A stretch of 64,000 nucleotides of DNA from Pseudomonas simiae (GCF_900111895.1 NZ_FOKB01000012.1:60825-124824); one strand, 5' to 3'; numbered from the stretch's first letter, positions 26,030 to 34,489 are shown. Program-made: numbers and translations. The notes: generated from the letters alone by a model not told the origin.

Positions 26030-26812
26030 TTAGATCGCGTTGTGGGTTTTGAGCCAACCCAAACCGGCTTCGGTGGTGGTCAACGGCTTGTATTCACAGC
26101 CGACCCAACCCGTGTAGCCGATGCGGTCCAAATGTTCGAACAGGAAGCGGTAGTTGATCTCGCCGGTGCCCGGCTCGTTGCGCCCTGGGTTATCCGCCAG
26201 CTGGATGTGGTTGATCTCACCCAGGTGCGCGGACATGGTGCGGGCCAGATCGCCTTCCATGATTTGCATGTGGTAGATGTCGTATTGCAGGAACAGGTTG
26301 TCGCTGCCCACCTGTTCGCGAATCGACAGGGCTTGCGCCGTGTTGTTCAGATAGAAGCCTGGGATGTCACGGGTGTTGATCGCTTCCATCACCAGCTTGA
26401 TGCCCACGGCTTGCAGTTTTTCGGCGGCGTACTTGAGGTTGGCGACGAAGGTCTTTTCCAGGATCTCGTCGTCAATGCCTTGTGGCCGGATGCCTGCCAG
26501 GCAGTTGATCTGGGTGTTGCCCAGCACTTGGGCGTAGGCGATCGCCAGCTTGACCCCGGCACGAAACTCCTCGACCCGGTCGGGGTGGCACGCCAGGCCG
26601 CGTTCGCCCTTGGCCCAGTCGCCGGCCGGCAGGTTGAACAGCACCTGGGTCAGGCCGTGGGCGTCAAGTTGCGCCTTGATTTCGGCAGAGCTGAATTCAT
26701 AGGGGAACAGGTACTCGACACCTTCGAAGCCCGCATCGGCGGCCGCTTTGAAACGGGCAAGAAAGTCCTGTTCGGTAAACAGCATGGACAGGTTGGCGGC
26801 GAAACGCGGCAT
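26030..26812 (-). CDS. hyi: Hydroxypyruvate isomerase
   Basis: Interconverts hydroxypyruvate and tartronate semialdehyde. The 260-residue TIM-barrel protein of the Hyi/xylose isomerase-like family begins MPRFAANLSMLFTEQDFL and has VMEAINTRDIPGFYL and YDIYHMQIMEGDL. ATG at 26812 follows AAGGAGAACCTT, an ideal ribosome binding site, and fixes the start against the longer open frame. Ten bases downstream of gcl. Confidence 0.95.
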   Translation of the reverse strand: MPRFAANLSMLFTEQDFLARFKAAADAGFEGVEYLFPYEFSSAEIKAQLDAHGLTQVLFNLPAGDWAKGERGLACHPDRVEEFRAGVKLAIAYAQVLGNTQINCLAGIRPQGIDDEILEKTFVANLKYAAEKLQAVGIKLVMEAINTRDIPGFYLNNTAQALSIREQVGSDNLFLQYDIYHMQIMEGDLARTMSAHLGEINHIQLADNPGRNEPGTGEINYRFLFEHLDRIGYTGWVGCEYKPLTTTEAGLGWLKTHNAI

Positions 26813-26822
26813 AAGGTTCTCC

Positions 26823-28598
26823 TTAATCGAGCAGGGAAATGGCAGTCGGCGCATCGTTGCCGACCAGTGCCAGATCTTCGAATTCGTTGACGGCGTTGAT
26901 CTCGGTGCCCATGGAAATATTGGTGACGCGCTCCAGAATAATCTCAACGATCACTGGAACCTTGAATTCTTCGATCATCTCCTCGGCGCGACGCAGGGCC
27001 GGCGCGATCTGGCTTGGTTCGAATACGCGCAGGGCCTTGCAACCCAGGCCTTCGGCGACGGCGACGTGGTCTACACCATAGCCGTTGAGTTCCGGGGCGT
27101 TGAGATTGTCAAAGGACAGCTGCACGCAGTAGTCCATTTCAAACCCGCGCTGGGCCTGGCGGATCAGACCGAGGTAGGAGTTGTTCACCACCACGTGGAT
27201 GTATGGCAGCTTGAACTGCGCGCCCACGGCCAGTTCTTCGATCATGAACTGGAAGTCATAGTCGCCCGACAGTGCCACCACCTTGCGGCTCGGGTCAGCC
27301 TTGACCACGCCGAGCGCGGCGGGAATGGTCCAACCCAACGGGCCGGCCTGGCCGCAGTTGATCCAATGCCGCGGCTTGTACACGTGCAGGAATTGCGCGC
27401 CGGCAATTTGCGATAAGCCGATGGTGCTGACGTAGCAGGTGTCTTTGCCGAACACCTGGTTCATTTCTTCGTAAACGCGCTGTGGCTTGACTGGCACGTT
27501 GTCGAAGTGAGTCTTGCGGTGCAGGGTGGCTTTGCGTTGCTGGCAGTCGTTCAGCCAGGCGCTGCGGTCCTTCAACTTGCCGGCGGCTTTCCACTCGCGG
27601 GCCACTTCAATGAACATCGTCAGGGCGGAGCCGGCGTCGGAGACGATGCCCAGGTCCGGGGTGAAAACGCGGCCGATCTGCGTCGGCTCGATGTCGACGT
27701 GAATGAACGTGCGACCCTCGGTGTACACCTCCACCGAGCCGGTGTGGCGGTTGGCCCAGCGGTTACCGATGCCCAGCACCACGTCCGACTTGAGCATCGT
27801 CGCGTTGCCATAACGGTGGGACGTCTGCAAACCGACCATGCCGACCATCTGTGGGTGATCGTCCGGAATGGTGCCCCAGCCCATCAGGGTCGGAATCACC
27901 GGGATGCCGGTCAGTTCAGCGAATTCAACCAGCAGCTCGCTGGCGTCGGCGTTGATCACGCCCCCACCGCTCACCAGCAGTGGGCGTTCAGCCTTGTCCA
28001 GCAGCGCCAGGGCTTTTTCCACCTGCACGCGGGTTGCCAGTGGCTTGGCCAGGGGCAGTGGCTGGTAGGCGTCGATGTCGAATTCGATCTCGGCCATCTG
28101 CACGTCGAACGGCAGGTCGATCAGCACGGGGCCCGGGCGGCCGGAGCGCATTTCGTAGAAGGCTTTCTGGAAGGCGTACGGCACTTGGCCGGGTTCGAGG
28201 ACGGTGGTCGCCCACTTCGTCACCGGCTTGACGATGCTGGTGATGTCCACGGCCTGGAAGTCTTCCTTGTGCATGCGGGCGCGGGGTGCCTGGCCGGTAA
28301 TGCACAGGATCGGGATTGAGTCGGCCGAGGCGCTGTACAGGCCGGTGACCATGTCAGTGCCCGCCGGGCCCGAGGTGCCGATGCACACGCCGATATTGCC
28401 GGCCTTGGTGCGGGTGTAACCCTCGGCCATGTGGGAGGCGCCTTCAACGTGGCGAGCAAGGACGTGATCGATGCCACCCACCTTCTGCAAGGCCGAATAC
28501 AGCGGGTTGATCGCGGCGCCCGGGATGCCGAAGGCGGTGTCCACACCTTCGCGGCGCATCACCAGGACAGCGGCTTCGATTGCTCTCATTTTGCTCAT
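26823..28598 (-). CDS. gcl: Glyoxylate carboligase
   Basis: Thiamin-diphosphate enzyme that joins two glyoxylates to tartronate semialdehyde and CO2. The 591-residue protein has the three ThDP-enzyme domains. Val51 in RHVEGASHMAEGY replaces the catalytic glutamate that almost all other ThDP enzymes have; this substitution is the hallmark of glyoxylate carboligase. The cofactor motif GDYDFQFMIEELAV is present. First gene of the operon, with two TTGTATACAA palindromes upstream. Confidence 0.97.
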   Translation of the reverse strand: MSKMRAIEAAVLVMRREGVDTAFGIPGAAINPLYSALQKVGGIDHVLARHVEGASHMAEGYTRTKAGNIGVCIGTSGPAGTDMVTGLYSASADSIPILCITGQAPRARMHKEDFQAVDITSIVKPVTKWATTVLEPGQVPYAFQKAFYEMRSGRPGPVLIDLPFDVQMAEIEFDIDAYQPLPLAKPLATRVQVEKALALLDKAERPLLVSGGGVINADASELLVEFAELTGIPVIPTLMGWGTIPDDHPQMVGMVGLQTSHRYGNATMLKSDVVLGIGNRWANRHTGSVEVYTEGRTFIHVDIEPTQIGRVFTPDLGIVSDAGSALTMFIEVAREWKAAGKLKDRSAWLNDCQQRKATLHRKTHFDNVPVKPQRVYEEMNQVFGKDTCYVSTIGLSQIAGAQFLHVYKPRHWINCGQAGPLGWTIPAALGVVKADPSRKVVALSGDYDFQFMIEELAVGAQFKLPYIHVVVNNSYLGLIRQAQRGFEMDYCVQLSFDNLNAPELNGYGVDHVAVAEGLGCKALRVFEPSQIAPALRRAEEMIEEFKVPVIVEIILERVTNISMGTEINAVNEFEDLALVGNDAPTAISLLD

Positions 28599-28625
28599 GA
28601 TTTTGGTGCCTCTTGCGTTTTGTAA

Positions 28626-28635
28626 TTGTATACAA
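28626..28635. promoter_or_regulatory. Operator-like palindrome TTGTATACAA (gcl-proximal)
   Basis: A perfect 10-bp palindrome 28 bases before the gcl start codon, matching the kind of site bound by FadR-type GntR regulators. An identical copy lies 128 bp away. Confidence 0.6.
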
Positions 28636-28753
28636 GTGGTGTCTGGTCAAAGTGTATTCACGGCGAGCGGCGCAGGTCAATGCATTTTATGCACGGGTCT
28701 TTACGTTCGTCGGAACAGCTTTTTTCGACGTATGGAGCCTTTGTGCGAAAATA

Positions 28754-28763
28754 TTGTATACAA
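28754..28763. promoter_or_regulatory. Operator-like palindrome TTGTATACAA (glcG-proximal)
   Basis: Second perfect copy in the divergent gcl/glcG-like gap, centre 128 bp from the first, in a locally AT-rich stretch. Confidence 0.6.
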
Positions 28764-28831
28764 AATTAAAAGTCATTGTGTTCTATTTGTTTGATCGAGC
28801 ATCTGATCATTCAGACCTCCACCGCTTTCCC

Positions 28832-28839
28832 AATAACAA
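28832..28839 (+). promoter_or_regulatory. Possible Hfq/Crc target (CA motif)
   Basis: AATAACAA fits the AANAANAA motif through which Hfq/Crc repress catabolic mRNAs in Pseudomonas, and it lies directly upstream of the AGAAGGA ribosome binding site of the glcG-like gene. Confidence 0.4.
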
Positions 28840-28854
28840 AAGAAGGACGGCACC

Positions 28855-29295
28855 ATGAGCGCTTTAACCTTGAAACTCGCCACCCAACTGGCCAGCCAGG
28901 CCCTCAGCGCCGGGCGCACCATCTCAGCCGCACCGCTGACCATCGCTGTGCTCGACAGCGGCGGCCATCTGGTCACCCTGCAACGCGAAGACGGCGCCAG
29001 CCTGCTGCGCCCGCAGATCGCCATCGGCAAGGCCTGGGGCGCGATCGCCCTGGGCAAGGGCTCACGTCTGCTGGCGCTGGACGCGCAACAGCGCCCGGCG
29101 TTTATCGCGGCGTTGAATAGCCTGGGGCAGGGCAGCGTGGTGCCCGCGCCGGGCGGGGTGTTGATTCGGAGTCAGGAGGGCGTGGTGCTGGGGGCGATTG
29201 GAATCAGCGGGGATACGTCGGATATTGATGAGCAGTGCGCGATTACGGCGATCGAGGGGGTGGGGTTGATGGCGGATGCGGGGGTGTCGGCCTGA
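28855..29295 (+). CDS. GlcG/HbpS-family protein
   Basis: A 146-residue protein of the GlcG/HbpS (DUF336, heme-binding-like) family, with the typical LDSGGHLVTLQREDGA and PGGVLIRSQEGVVLGAIGISG motifs. Members often lie beside glycolate or glyoxylate genes, but the biochemical role is not settled. It is divergent from gcl and shares its palindrome-bearing control region, so coregulation is likely. Confidence 0.85.
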   Translation: MSALTLKLATQLASQALSAGRTISAAPLTIAVLDSGGHLVTLQREDGASLLRPQIAIGKAWGAIALGKGSRLLALDAQQRPAFIAALNSLGQGSVVPAPGGVLIRSQEGVVLGAIGISGDTSDIDEQCAITAIEGVGLMADAGVSA

Positions 29296-29318
29296 TTTGA
29301 GGTGACTGATAGGTCCCC

Positions 29319-29408
29319 TTCGCGAGCAAGCCCGCTCCCACACTCAATTGGGTTCACACATTTAATGGGTGAATACGGTCAAATGTGGGAGCGGGCTTGC
29401 TCGCGAAG
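29319..29408. repeat. REP pair next to the RAYT gene (3' side)
   Basis: Inverted REP arms, CGCGAGCAAGCCCGCTCCCAC at the left and GTGGGAGCGGGCTTGCTCGC at the right, ending 21 bases from the transposase stop. Orientation is opposite to most intergenic pairs. Confidence 0.9.
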
Positions 29409-29428
29409 AGGGCAACTCGGTATCGACT

Positions 29429-29887
29429 CTACAACCAAATCGCGTCCCACAACGGATAGTCGCCAATCCGCTCCACCAGTCCCGCCCGCAGGGGATTGGC
29501 CACCACATACCTGGCCATTTTGACCAGATCATCTTCCTTGCGCAGCGCGCGATCATGAAAGCTGGTTTGCCAAAGCCTACCTTTGCGACCAGTAGCACCG
29601 TTCACGCTTCGAGTGCTCTTGGATTTCACTTGGCACATCAGATCCCCCAGCGAGCCTTTTTGTAGCTCGACCAGCCAGTGGAAATGATCTGGCATCACCA
29701 CCCACGCCAGCGAGTTTGCCAGTCCTTGAGACTGGGCAAGCCTGAATTGCCAGACGACCAAACGGCCTAGATGAAAATCACTGAATATCGGCGCACGTTC
29801 GTGAGTGTTGGTGGTAATCAGATAGATACGGCTGGGTTCGCTAAACCGCCCGATGCGCAGGCGGTGTGATTTGGCTGGATCAGGCAT
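29429..29887 (-). CDS. REP-associated tyrosine transposase (RAYT)
   Basis: A 152-residue Y1/HUH-type transposase of the IS200-like TnpA-REP group. The metal-binding motif MPDHFHWLVEL has His68 and His70; WQTSFHDRALR and the catalytic-tyrosine helix ARYVVANPLRAGLV (Tyr127) follow. RAYTs are single-copy, domesticated relatives of transposases thought to spread REP sequences. REP arms on both sides (29319-29408 and 29981-30005) fit that class. Intact with no frameshift. Confidence 0.93.
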   Translation of the reverse strand: MPDPAKSHRLRIGRFSEPSRIYLITTNTHERAPIFSDFHLGRLVVWQFRLAQSQGLANSLAWVVMPDHFHWLVELQKGSLGDLMCQVKSKSTRSVNGATGRKGRLWQTSFHDRALRKEDDLVKMARYVVANPLRAGLVERIGDYPLWDAIWL

Positions 29888-29980
29888 TTCTTAGCCTCTC
29901 TTCAGATGGAGTTCTGAGAGGCTAGATCAGCTAGTTAATGCCGATCGGCAGGCTTTTGGCAGGATGTGTCTGGGAGGGCG

Positions 29981-30005
29981 CTTTCGCGAGCAAGCCCGCT
30001 CCCAC
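29981..30005. repeat. Single REP sequence (5' side of the RAYT gene)
   Basis: CTTTCGCGAGCAAGCCCGCT followed by CCCAC; the matching arm on its left is only partly preserved (TCTGGGAGGGCG near 29970). Confidence 0.85.
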
Positions 30006-30035
30006 AGGGGGGTGGCAGTGTTCTTGCTATTTATG

Positions 30036-30641
30036 TCAGTCCGGCTCACACCCCTTGAGCACCAGTCTGATAATCGTTTGCGCCGCCGCCTCATAATCCG
30101 CCTCATCCAGCTTGGCCTTCCCGGTTACCGCCGAGATCTGCCAATCAAAATCCGCATAGGTCTGCGTCGCCGCCCAGATGCTGAACATCAAGTGATTGGG
30201 GTCAATCGGCGCAATCAGGCCACGATCCACCCAGCTTTGGATGCACGCGATATTGTGCTTGGCCTGGGCGTTGAGCTGCTCGACCTGGTCCGCACTGAGG
30301 TGCGGCGCGCCGTGCATGATTTCACTGGCGAACACTTTGGAGGCGAAGGGCAGGTCGCGGGAGATGCGGATCTTGGAACGGATGTAGTTGCTCAGGACCA
30401 CCGAGGGCTCGCCGTCCGGGTTGAACGGCGTGGAAGCAGCCAGGATCGGCTCGATAATGCTTTCGAGCACCTCGCGGTAGAGGTTGTCCTTGGACTTGAA
30501 GTAGTAATAGACGTTGGGCTTGGGCAGCCCGGCCTTGGCGGCGATGTCGCTGGTTTTGGTCGCGGCGAAGCCCTTGTCGGCAAACTCCTCGCTGGCCGCC
30601 CGCAGGATTTTTTCTTTGTTGCGCTCGCGAATGGTGCTCAT
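30036..30641 (-). CDS. TetR-family regulator, RutR-like
   Basis: A 201-residue repressor-type protein with an N-terminal TetR helix-turn-helix (TSDIAAKAGLPKPNVYYYF, about residues 30-48) and a C-terminal ligand domain close to RutR/YcdC (VDRGLIAPIDPNHLMFSIWAATQTYADF, given in part as IAPIDPNHLMFSIWA). RutR senses pyrimidines in E. coli; the ligand here is not known. ATG at 30641 removes an 18-residue upstream extension that lacks the usual N-terminus. Divergent from the YedI-like gene. Confidence 0.88.
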   Translation of the reverse strand: MSTIRERNKEKILRAASEEFADKGFAATKTSDIAAKAGLPKPNVYYYFKSKDNLYREVLESIIEPILAASTPFNPDGEPSVVLSNYIRSKIRISRDLPFASKVFASEIMHGAPHLSADQVEQLNAQAKHNIACIQSWVDRGLIAPIDPNHLMFSIWAATQTYADFDWQISAVTGKAKLDEADYEAAAQTIIRLVLKGCEPD

Positions 30642-30775
30642 GAACCAGAGGTTTCCTTGCCAGTACAGGCGGTTGCGCATGGTAGCACCGGCCATCCGCG
30701 CGCCTCAACAATGTGCCCATAAAGCGTTGCGCCGCGCTATGCTCGGTCCATCCCTCTCTAATGGAAGCCCGATTC

Positions 30776-31690
30776 ATGGCAGGAAGCAGTTTGTTGGTGT
30801 TGATCGACGATATCGCCGCAGTACTCGATGACGTTGCCCTGATGACGAAAATGGCGGCGAAAAAGACCGCCGGCGTGCTGGGTGATGACTTGGCGCTCAA
30901 TGCCCAACAGGTCTCCGGGGTGCGCGCCGAGCGGGAAATTCCCGTGGTGTGGGCGGTGGCCAAGGGTTCCTTCGTCAACAAGTTGATCCTGGTGCCCACC
31001 GCCTTGTTGATCAGTGCGTTTGCGCCGTGGGCGGTGACGCCGCTGCTGATGCTTGGCGGGGCCTACCTGTGTTTCGAAGGTTTCGAGAAACTCGCGCACA
31101 AGTTCCTACACAGCAAGGTCGAAGACCACGCCGAACATGCGCAATTGGTCAAGGCTGTGGCCGATCCGGCCATCGACCTGGTGGCCTTTGAAAAGGACAA
31201 GATCAAAGGCGCCATTCGCACTGATTTCATCCTTTCGGCCGAGATCATCGCCATTACCCTCGGCACCGTGGCCGATGCGCCATTGACGCAGCAGGTGATC
31301 GTACTGTCCGGTATCGCCATCGTCATGACCGTGGGCGTCTACGGGCTGGTGGCCGGTATCGTCAAGCTGGATGACCTGGGCCTGTGGCTCACCCAGAAGC
31401 CTGGCCAGGCGGCGCGCAGTATCGGTGGCGCTATCCTGCGCGCGGCGCCTTACATGATGAAGAGCCTGTCGGTGATCGGTACGGCGGCGATGTTCCTGGT
31501 GGGTGGCGGGATCCTTACCCACGGCTTGCCGGTGGTGCATCACTGGATCGAGACGGTCAGCCAGAGTGCTGGCGGGGTGGCGTGGTTGGTGCCGACGTTG
31601 CTCAATGGCGTGGCGGGGATCATCGCCGGCGCGGTGGTGCTGGCGGTGGTCAGCGGGGTGGGCAAGCTCTGGAACACCGCGAAGGCTTGA
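30776..31690 (+). CDS. YedI-like inner membrane protein (DUF808)
   Basis: A 304-residue polytopic membrane protein of the DUF808/YedI family. The N-terminus MAGSSLLVLIDDIAAVLDDVA and the segment KTAGVLGDDLALNAQQVSG are family signatures; about six to eight hydrophobic helices follow. Function unknown. ATG at 30776 is chosen for the family N-terminus. Ends in a strong terminator. Confidence 0.88.
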   Translation: MAGSSLLVLIDDIAAVLDDVALMTKMAAKKTAGVLGDDLALNAQQVSGVRAEREIPVVWAVAKGSFVNKLILVPTALLISAFAPWAVTPLLMLGGAYLCFEGFEKLAHKFLHSKVEDHAEHAQLVKAVADPAIDLVAFEKDKIKGAIRTDFILSAEIIAITLGTVADAPLTQQVIVLSGIAIVMTVGVYGLVAGIVKLDDLGLWLTQKPGQAARSIGGAILRAAPYMMKSLSVIGTAAMFLVGGGILTHGLPVVHHWIETVSQSAGGVAWLVPTLLNGVAGIIAGAVVLAVVSGVGKLWNTAKA

Positions 31691-31700
31691 TCGCGCAATA

Positions 31701-31733
31701 AAAAAAGGCCATTCAATCGAATGGCCTTTTTTG
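31701..31733. terminator. Bidirectional rho-independent terminator
   Basis: AAAAAAGGCCATT and AATGGCCTTTTTT around a 6-nt loop, between the convergent YedI-like and MlaA-like genes; A and T tracts suit both directions. Confidence 0.92.
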
Positions 31734-31740
31734 TGGGCGT

Positions 31741-32529
31741 TTACTCGGCAATCTGCAACTTGCGTGATTCCGTATAGATGTACCGCACCTTCTCATACTC
31801 GAACGGCGAGTTCATCTGGCCATACCGAAAGCTGGTCTGGTAACGCTTGTCTACCGCACGCAACGCCCAGATTTCCGGGTGGTTGGAACTGACTTCCGAC
31901 ACGTTGAGGAAGTTGATCTGGGTTTCCGCGCCGTAGTCGACGATCAGGCCGCCGGTATCGCGCAGGTTCGACGGGCCAAAGATCGGTAGCACCAGGTACG
32001 CACCGCCTGGCACGCCGTAGAACCCCAGGGTCTGGCCAAAGTCTTCGCTCTGGCGTGGCAGGCCCATGGCGGTAGCCGGGTCCCACAGGCCGGCGATGCC
32101 GATGGTGGTGTTGACCAGCAGGCGGCCGGTGGTTTCCAGGGAGCGATGGCCTTTAAGCTGCAGCAGGCTGTTCAACAGGTTGGGCACATCGCCCAGGTTG
32201 TTGAAGAAGTTGCTCACGCCGGTGCGCAGGAAGCTGGGCGTCACGTAGGTGTAGCCGTTGACCACCGGCAGGAACACCCATTGGTCGAAGCGGTAGTTGA
32301 AGTGGTACACGCGACGGTTCCACGATTCCAGCGGGTCATACACGTTGAGTGCAGTGAGCGACGAACGCTCGAACTCACGCTGATCCAGGCCCGGGTTGAA
32401 CTTGAGTTTGGTCAGCGGTTCCTTGAACCCATCGGCGTCGACATTGACCGGCTCATGGGCCTTGCTGTTGTCGGCATTGGCCACGCCTGCGCACATCAAG
32501 GCGGCAAGCAGCAGAAGATATTTAGCCAC
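31741..32529 (-). CDS. MlaA/VacJ-like protein without lipobox
   Basis: A 262-residue protein of the MlaA (VacJ) family, which removes misplaced phospholipid from the outer leaflet of the outer membrane. Family motifs NVYDPLESWNRRVYHFNY, NFFNNLGDVPNLLNSLLQ and GLPRQSEDFGQTLGFYG are present. The signal peptide ends VANA with no cysteine at the cleavage site, so it is probably not lipidated, unlike standard MlaA. Its start overlaps the hydrolase gene upstream by 8 bp. It may be a second, specialised MlaA; the mlaFEDCB genes are not here. Confidence 0.87.
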   Translation of the reverse strand: MAKYLLLLAALMCAGVANADNSKAHEPVNVDADGFKEPLTKLKFNPGLDQREFERSSLTALNVYDPLESWNRRVYHFNYRFDQWVFLPVVNGYTYVTPSFLRTGVSNFFNNLGDVPNLLNSLLQLKGHRSLETTGRLLVNTTIGIAGLWDPATAMGLPRQSEDFGQTLGFYGVPGGAYLVLPIFGPSNLRDTGGLIVDYGAETQINFLNVSEVSSNHPEIWALRAVDKRYQTSFRYGQMNSPFEYEKVRYIYTESRKLQIAE

Positions 32530-33820
32530 GGAAGAACTCCAGCATGGCGTCGGCGTTGACGCGGTAATTGAGGTTGCCGCAATGGCCGCCCAGGGGGTAG
32601 ACGGTCAAGCGATCGCCGAAGGTTTTACGCAGGAAGCCGAGGTCGCCTGGGCCAAGAATCACGTCGTCGGCGTTGTGCATCACGGCGATCTTCGGGTTGG
32701 TGTGCAGGTAGTCCTTGAGGGCGTACAGGCTGACTTGGTCAACCAGTTGCAACAGGCTGCCGCCGTCGGAGCGGGCGCGCCACATCGGAATCACTTGTTC
32801 GGTGAGGTAGCAATCGAAGTCGCACTGCAGCGCACGCTTGAGGAACGGCGTCAGGCTGGTGCCTTCGGTGATCGGGTACTTCGGCGGGATGATCAGGCCG
32901 CGGCGGTTGATCAGGTCCGAAGTGAAGGCGATGTCGGCCGCCGAGAAGCGGAACGAGGTACCGATCAGCATGGCCATTTGTTCGTTGGTCAGGTGCTGCT
33001 TGGATTGCTGGAAGTCGTAGAGCAGGGCATCGTTCAGGTCGATGTAGCCCTTTTGCTGGAAGTAGCGGGTCAGCTTGCTCAGCACCAATTCATAGAAGGT
33101 GGTGGTGTTGTTGATGCCTTTCACCTCGGTCTGCACCAGCTTGTCGAGGTTGGTGATCGAGGTGTAGAGGTTGACCGGCGGGTTGAGCAGCAAGACTTTC
33201 TTGAAGTTGAAGCTGCGACGGGTCTCGTCGAGCTTGCTGACGAACGCCGCATCCAGCGCGCCGAGGCTGTAGCCGGTGAGGTAGAAGTCGGTCACCGGCA
33301 GCGAAGCGTTCTGCGCACGCACGGCTTGCATCACGCGGTACATGTCTTCGGCGTCTTCCTGGGTGATACCCGGGGTGGCGAAGCGCGAGGCGGCGCTGAT
33401 GAAGTCGAAGCTGGTGGGCGACGACAGTTGCACCACGTGGTAGCCGGCTTGGTAATACAGCTTTTTAAGGTATTCGTTGATGCTGCTGTCAAACCGCGCA
33501 CCGGTGCCCGCGATCAGGAAGATCAACGGCGCGGCGCGATCCTGTTTGGCGATGCGGTAGGTGAGTTTCTTCACCGCCCAGAAGTTGTCCGGCAGGCTGA
33601 ACTCGCGCTCGGGGCGCATGTTCAGGGTGTAGTCGGACTGGTTGATCTCGTCATCGCTCGGCAATTTCGGCCGAAGGTCAGGCGGGGTAGTGGCGATGGT
33701 CGCTTCGAACGGATTCGTCAAAGGGAAGCCATAGGTGGCCTGGTCGATATCGACGGCCAGTGCTGACGCACTCAAAAAAAGGCTGCCCAGCAAGGCAGCG
33801 CAGCGCAAGGAACGGAGCAT
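32522..33820 (-). CDS. Secreted alpha/beta-hydrolase-fold protein
   Basis: A 432-residue protein with a signal peptide ending ALA (about residue 22). The alpha/beta hydrolase core shows an oxyanion-type loop FLIAGTGAR (101-109), the nucleophile elbow GYSLG (Ser185), an acidic residue in MHNADDVI and a C-terminal histidine in GGHCG. The substrate is unknown; the coupled MlaA-like gene suggests a lipid or phospholipid link. Some databases label homologues as protein kinases; no kinase motif is visible. Confidence 0.8.
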   Translation of the reverse strand: MLRSLRCAALLGSLFLSASALAVDIDQATYGFPLTNPFEATIATTPPDLRPKLPSDDEINQSDYTLNMRPEREFSLPDNFWAVKKLTYRIAKQDRAAPLIFLIAGTGARFDSSINEYLKKLYYQAGYHVVQLSSPTSFDFISAASRFATPGITQEDAEDMYRVMQAVRAQNASLPVTDFYLTGYSLGALDAAFVSKLDETRRSFNFKKVLLLNPPVNLYTSITNLDKLVQTEVKGINNTTTFYELVLSKLTRYFQQKGYIDLNDALLYDFQQSKQHLTNEQMAMLIGTSFRFSAADIAFTSDLINRRGLIIPPKYPITEGTSLTPFLKRALQCDFDCYLTEQVIPMWRARSDGGSLLQLVDQVSLYALKDYLHTNPKIAVMHNADDVILGPGDLGFLRKTFGDRLTVYPLGGHCGNLNYRVNADAMLEFFRG

Positions 33821-34055
33821 GACTTAATCCCTAGGAGGAAACGTACTTAATGAAGTTCGCAGGCTATGACCGCCGTCCACTCGCCGAAGTGCCATCACGC
33901 GGCACGAAATGTCGGAAAAAAGGCGGAATCGGGGTAATAGTAGCCAGACGATACACGTTGACACGTATAGGTAAAAATTAATTGTGTGTATGCGCCTTGC
34001 CAACGGCCTCTGGCGCATTAAGCTGAGCGCCGTTTTTGCCTATTGGAGTGCCCCA

Positions 34056-34424
34056 ATGTCCCATCGTTTTCCGTTGATACTGCTGCTTATTGCCCTGCCG
34101 CTGTGGCTGGCCGCCAGTTATGGCGCACGCTACGGCTTTATGGAAGATGGCCAGTGGGTGGGGATCTGCGCGGATGAGGCCAGCCGCTGGGAATGCCAGC
34201 TGCGTTCAAACCTGGGGTTGATGATTCACTTCAAGGTGTTGGGCTGGGCGGCGTTGATCACGTCGCTGCTGGCGTTTTTCGTGCCGGGGCGGGCGGGGTG
34301 GGGGTTGGCGGTGCTGGGGATGGTGTTCGGCCTGCCGGCGCTGGCGTTGTACAACACCACGTTTGCGGTGTTTGCGGTGGTGATTGCGGGGTTGCGGTTG
34401 GTCAGGAAGCCTCGGGCTGCTTGA
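34056..34424 (+). CDS. Small membrane protein of unknown function
   Basis: 122 residues with three predicted transmembrane helices (about 5-22, 60-85, 88-115) and a periplasmic loop containing two cysteines (GICADEASRWECQ). No family recognised. ATG at 34056 follows TTGGAG; the open frame extends upstream to 33984 without a site. Confidence 0.75.
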   Translation: MSHRFPLILLLIALPLWLAASYGARYGFMEDGQWVGICADEASRWECQLRSNLGLMIHFKVLGWAALITSLLAFFVPGRAGWGLAVLGMVFGLPALALYNTTFAVFAVVIAGLRLVRKPRAA

Positions 34425-34440
34425 TAGAACCTCTTCGCAG

Positions 34441-34475
34441 GCAAGTCGAAGCGGCGGTTCGACGCTTCGACTTGC
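34441..34475. repeat. REP-like perfect hairpin, variant core
   Basis: GCAAGTCGAAGCG and CGCTTCGACTTGC pair perfectly over 13 bp around a 9-nt loop. Flanks CTTCGCAG and CTCGCGAAAGCGG resemble the outer ends of the common REPINs. It lies between convergent genes and could also act as a terminator. Confidence 0.7.
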
Positions 34476-34489
34476 TCGCGAAAGCGGTC

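Noticed and set aside
32396..33766. 456-codon plus-strand frame across the hydrolase gene
   Set aside because: Valine/glycine/arginine-rich antisense shadow; the minus-strand gene has a signal peptide and catalytic residues.
32522..33820. Protein kinase label for the alpha/beta hydrolase
   Set aside because: No kinase motifs are visible, whereas the hydrolase nucleophile elbow and His are.
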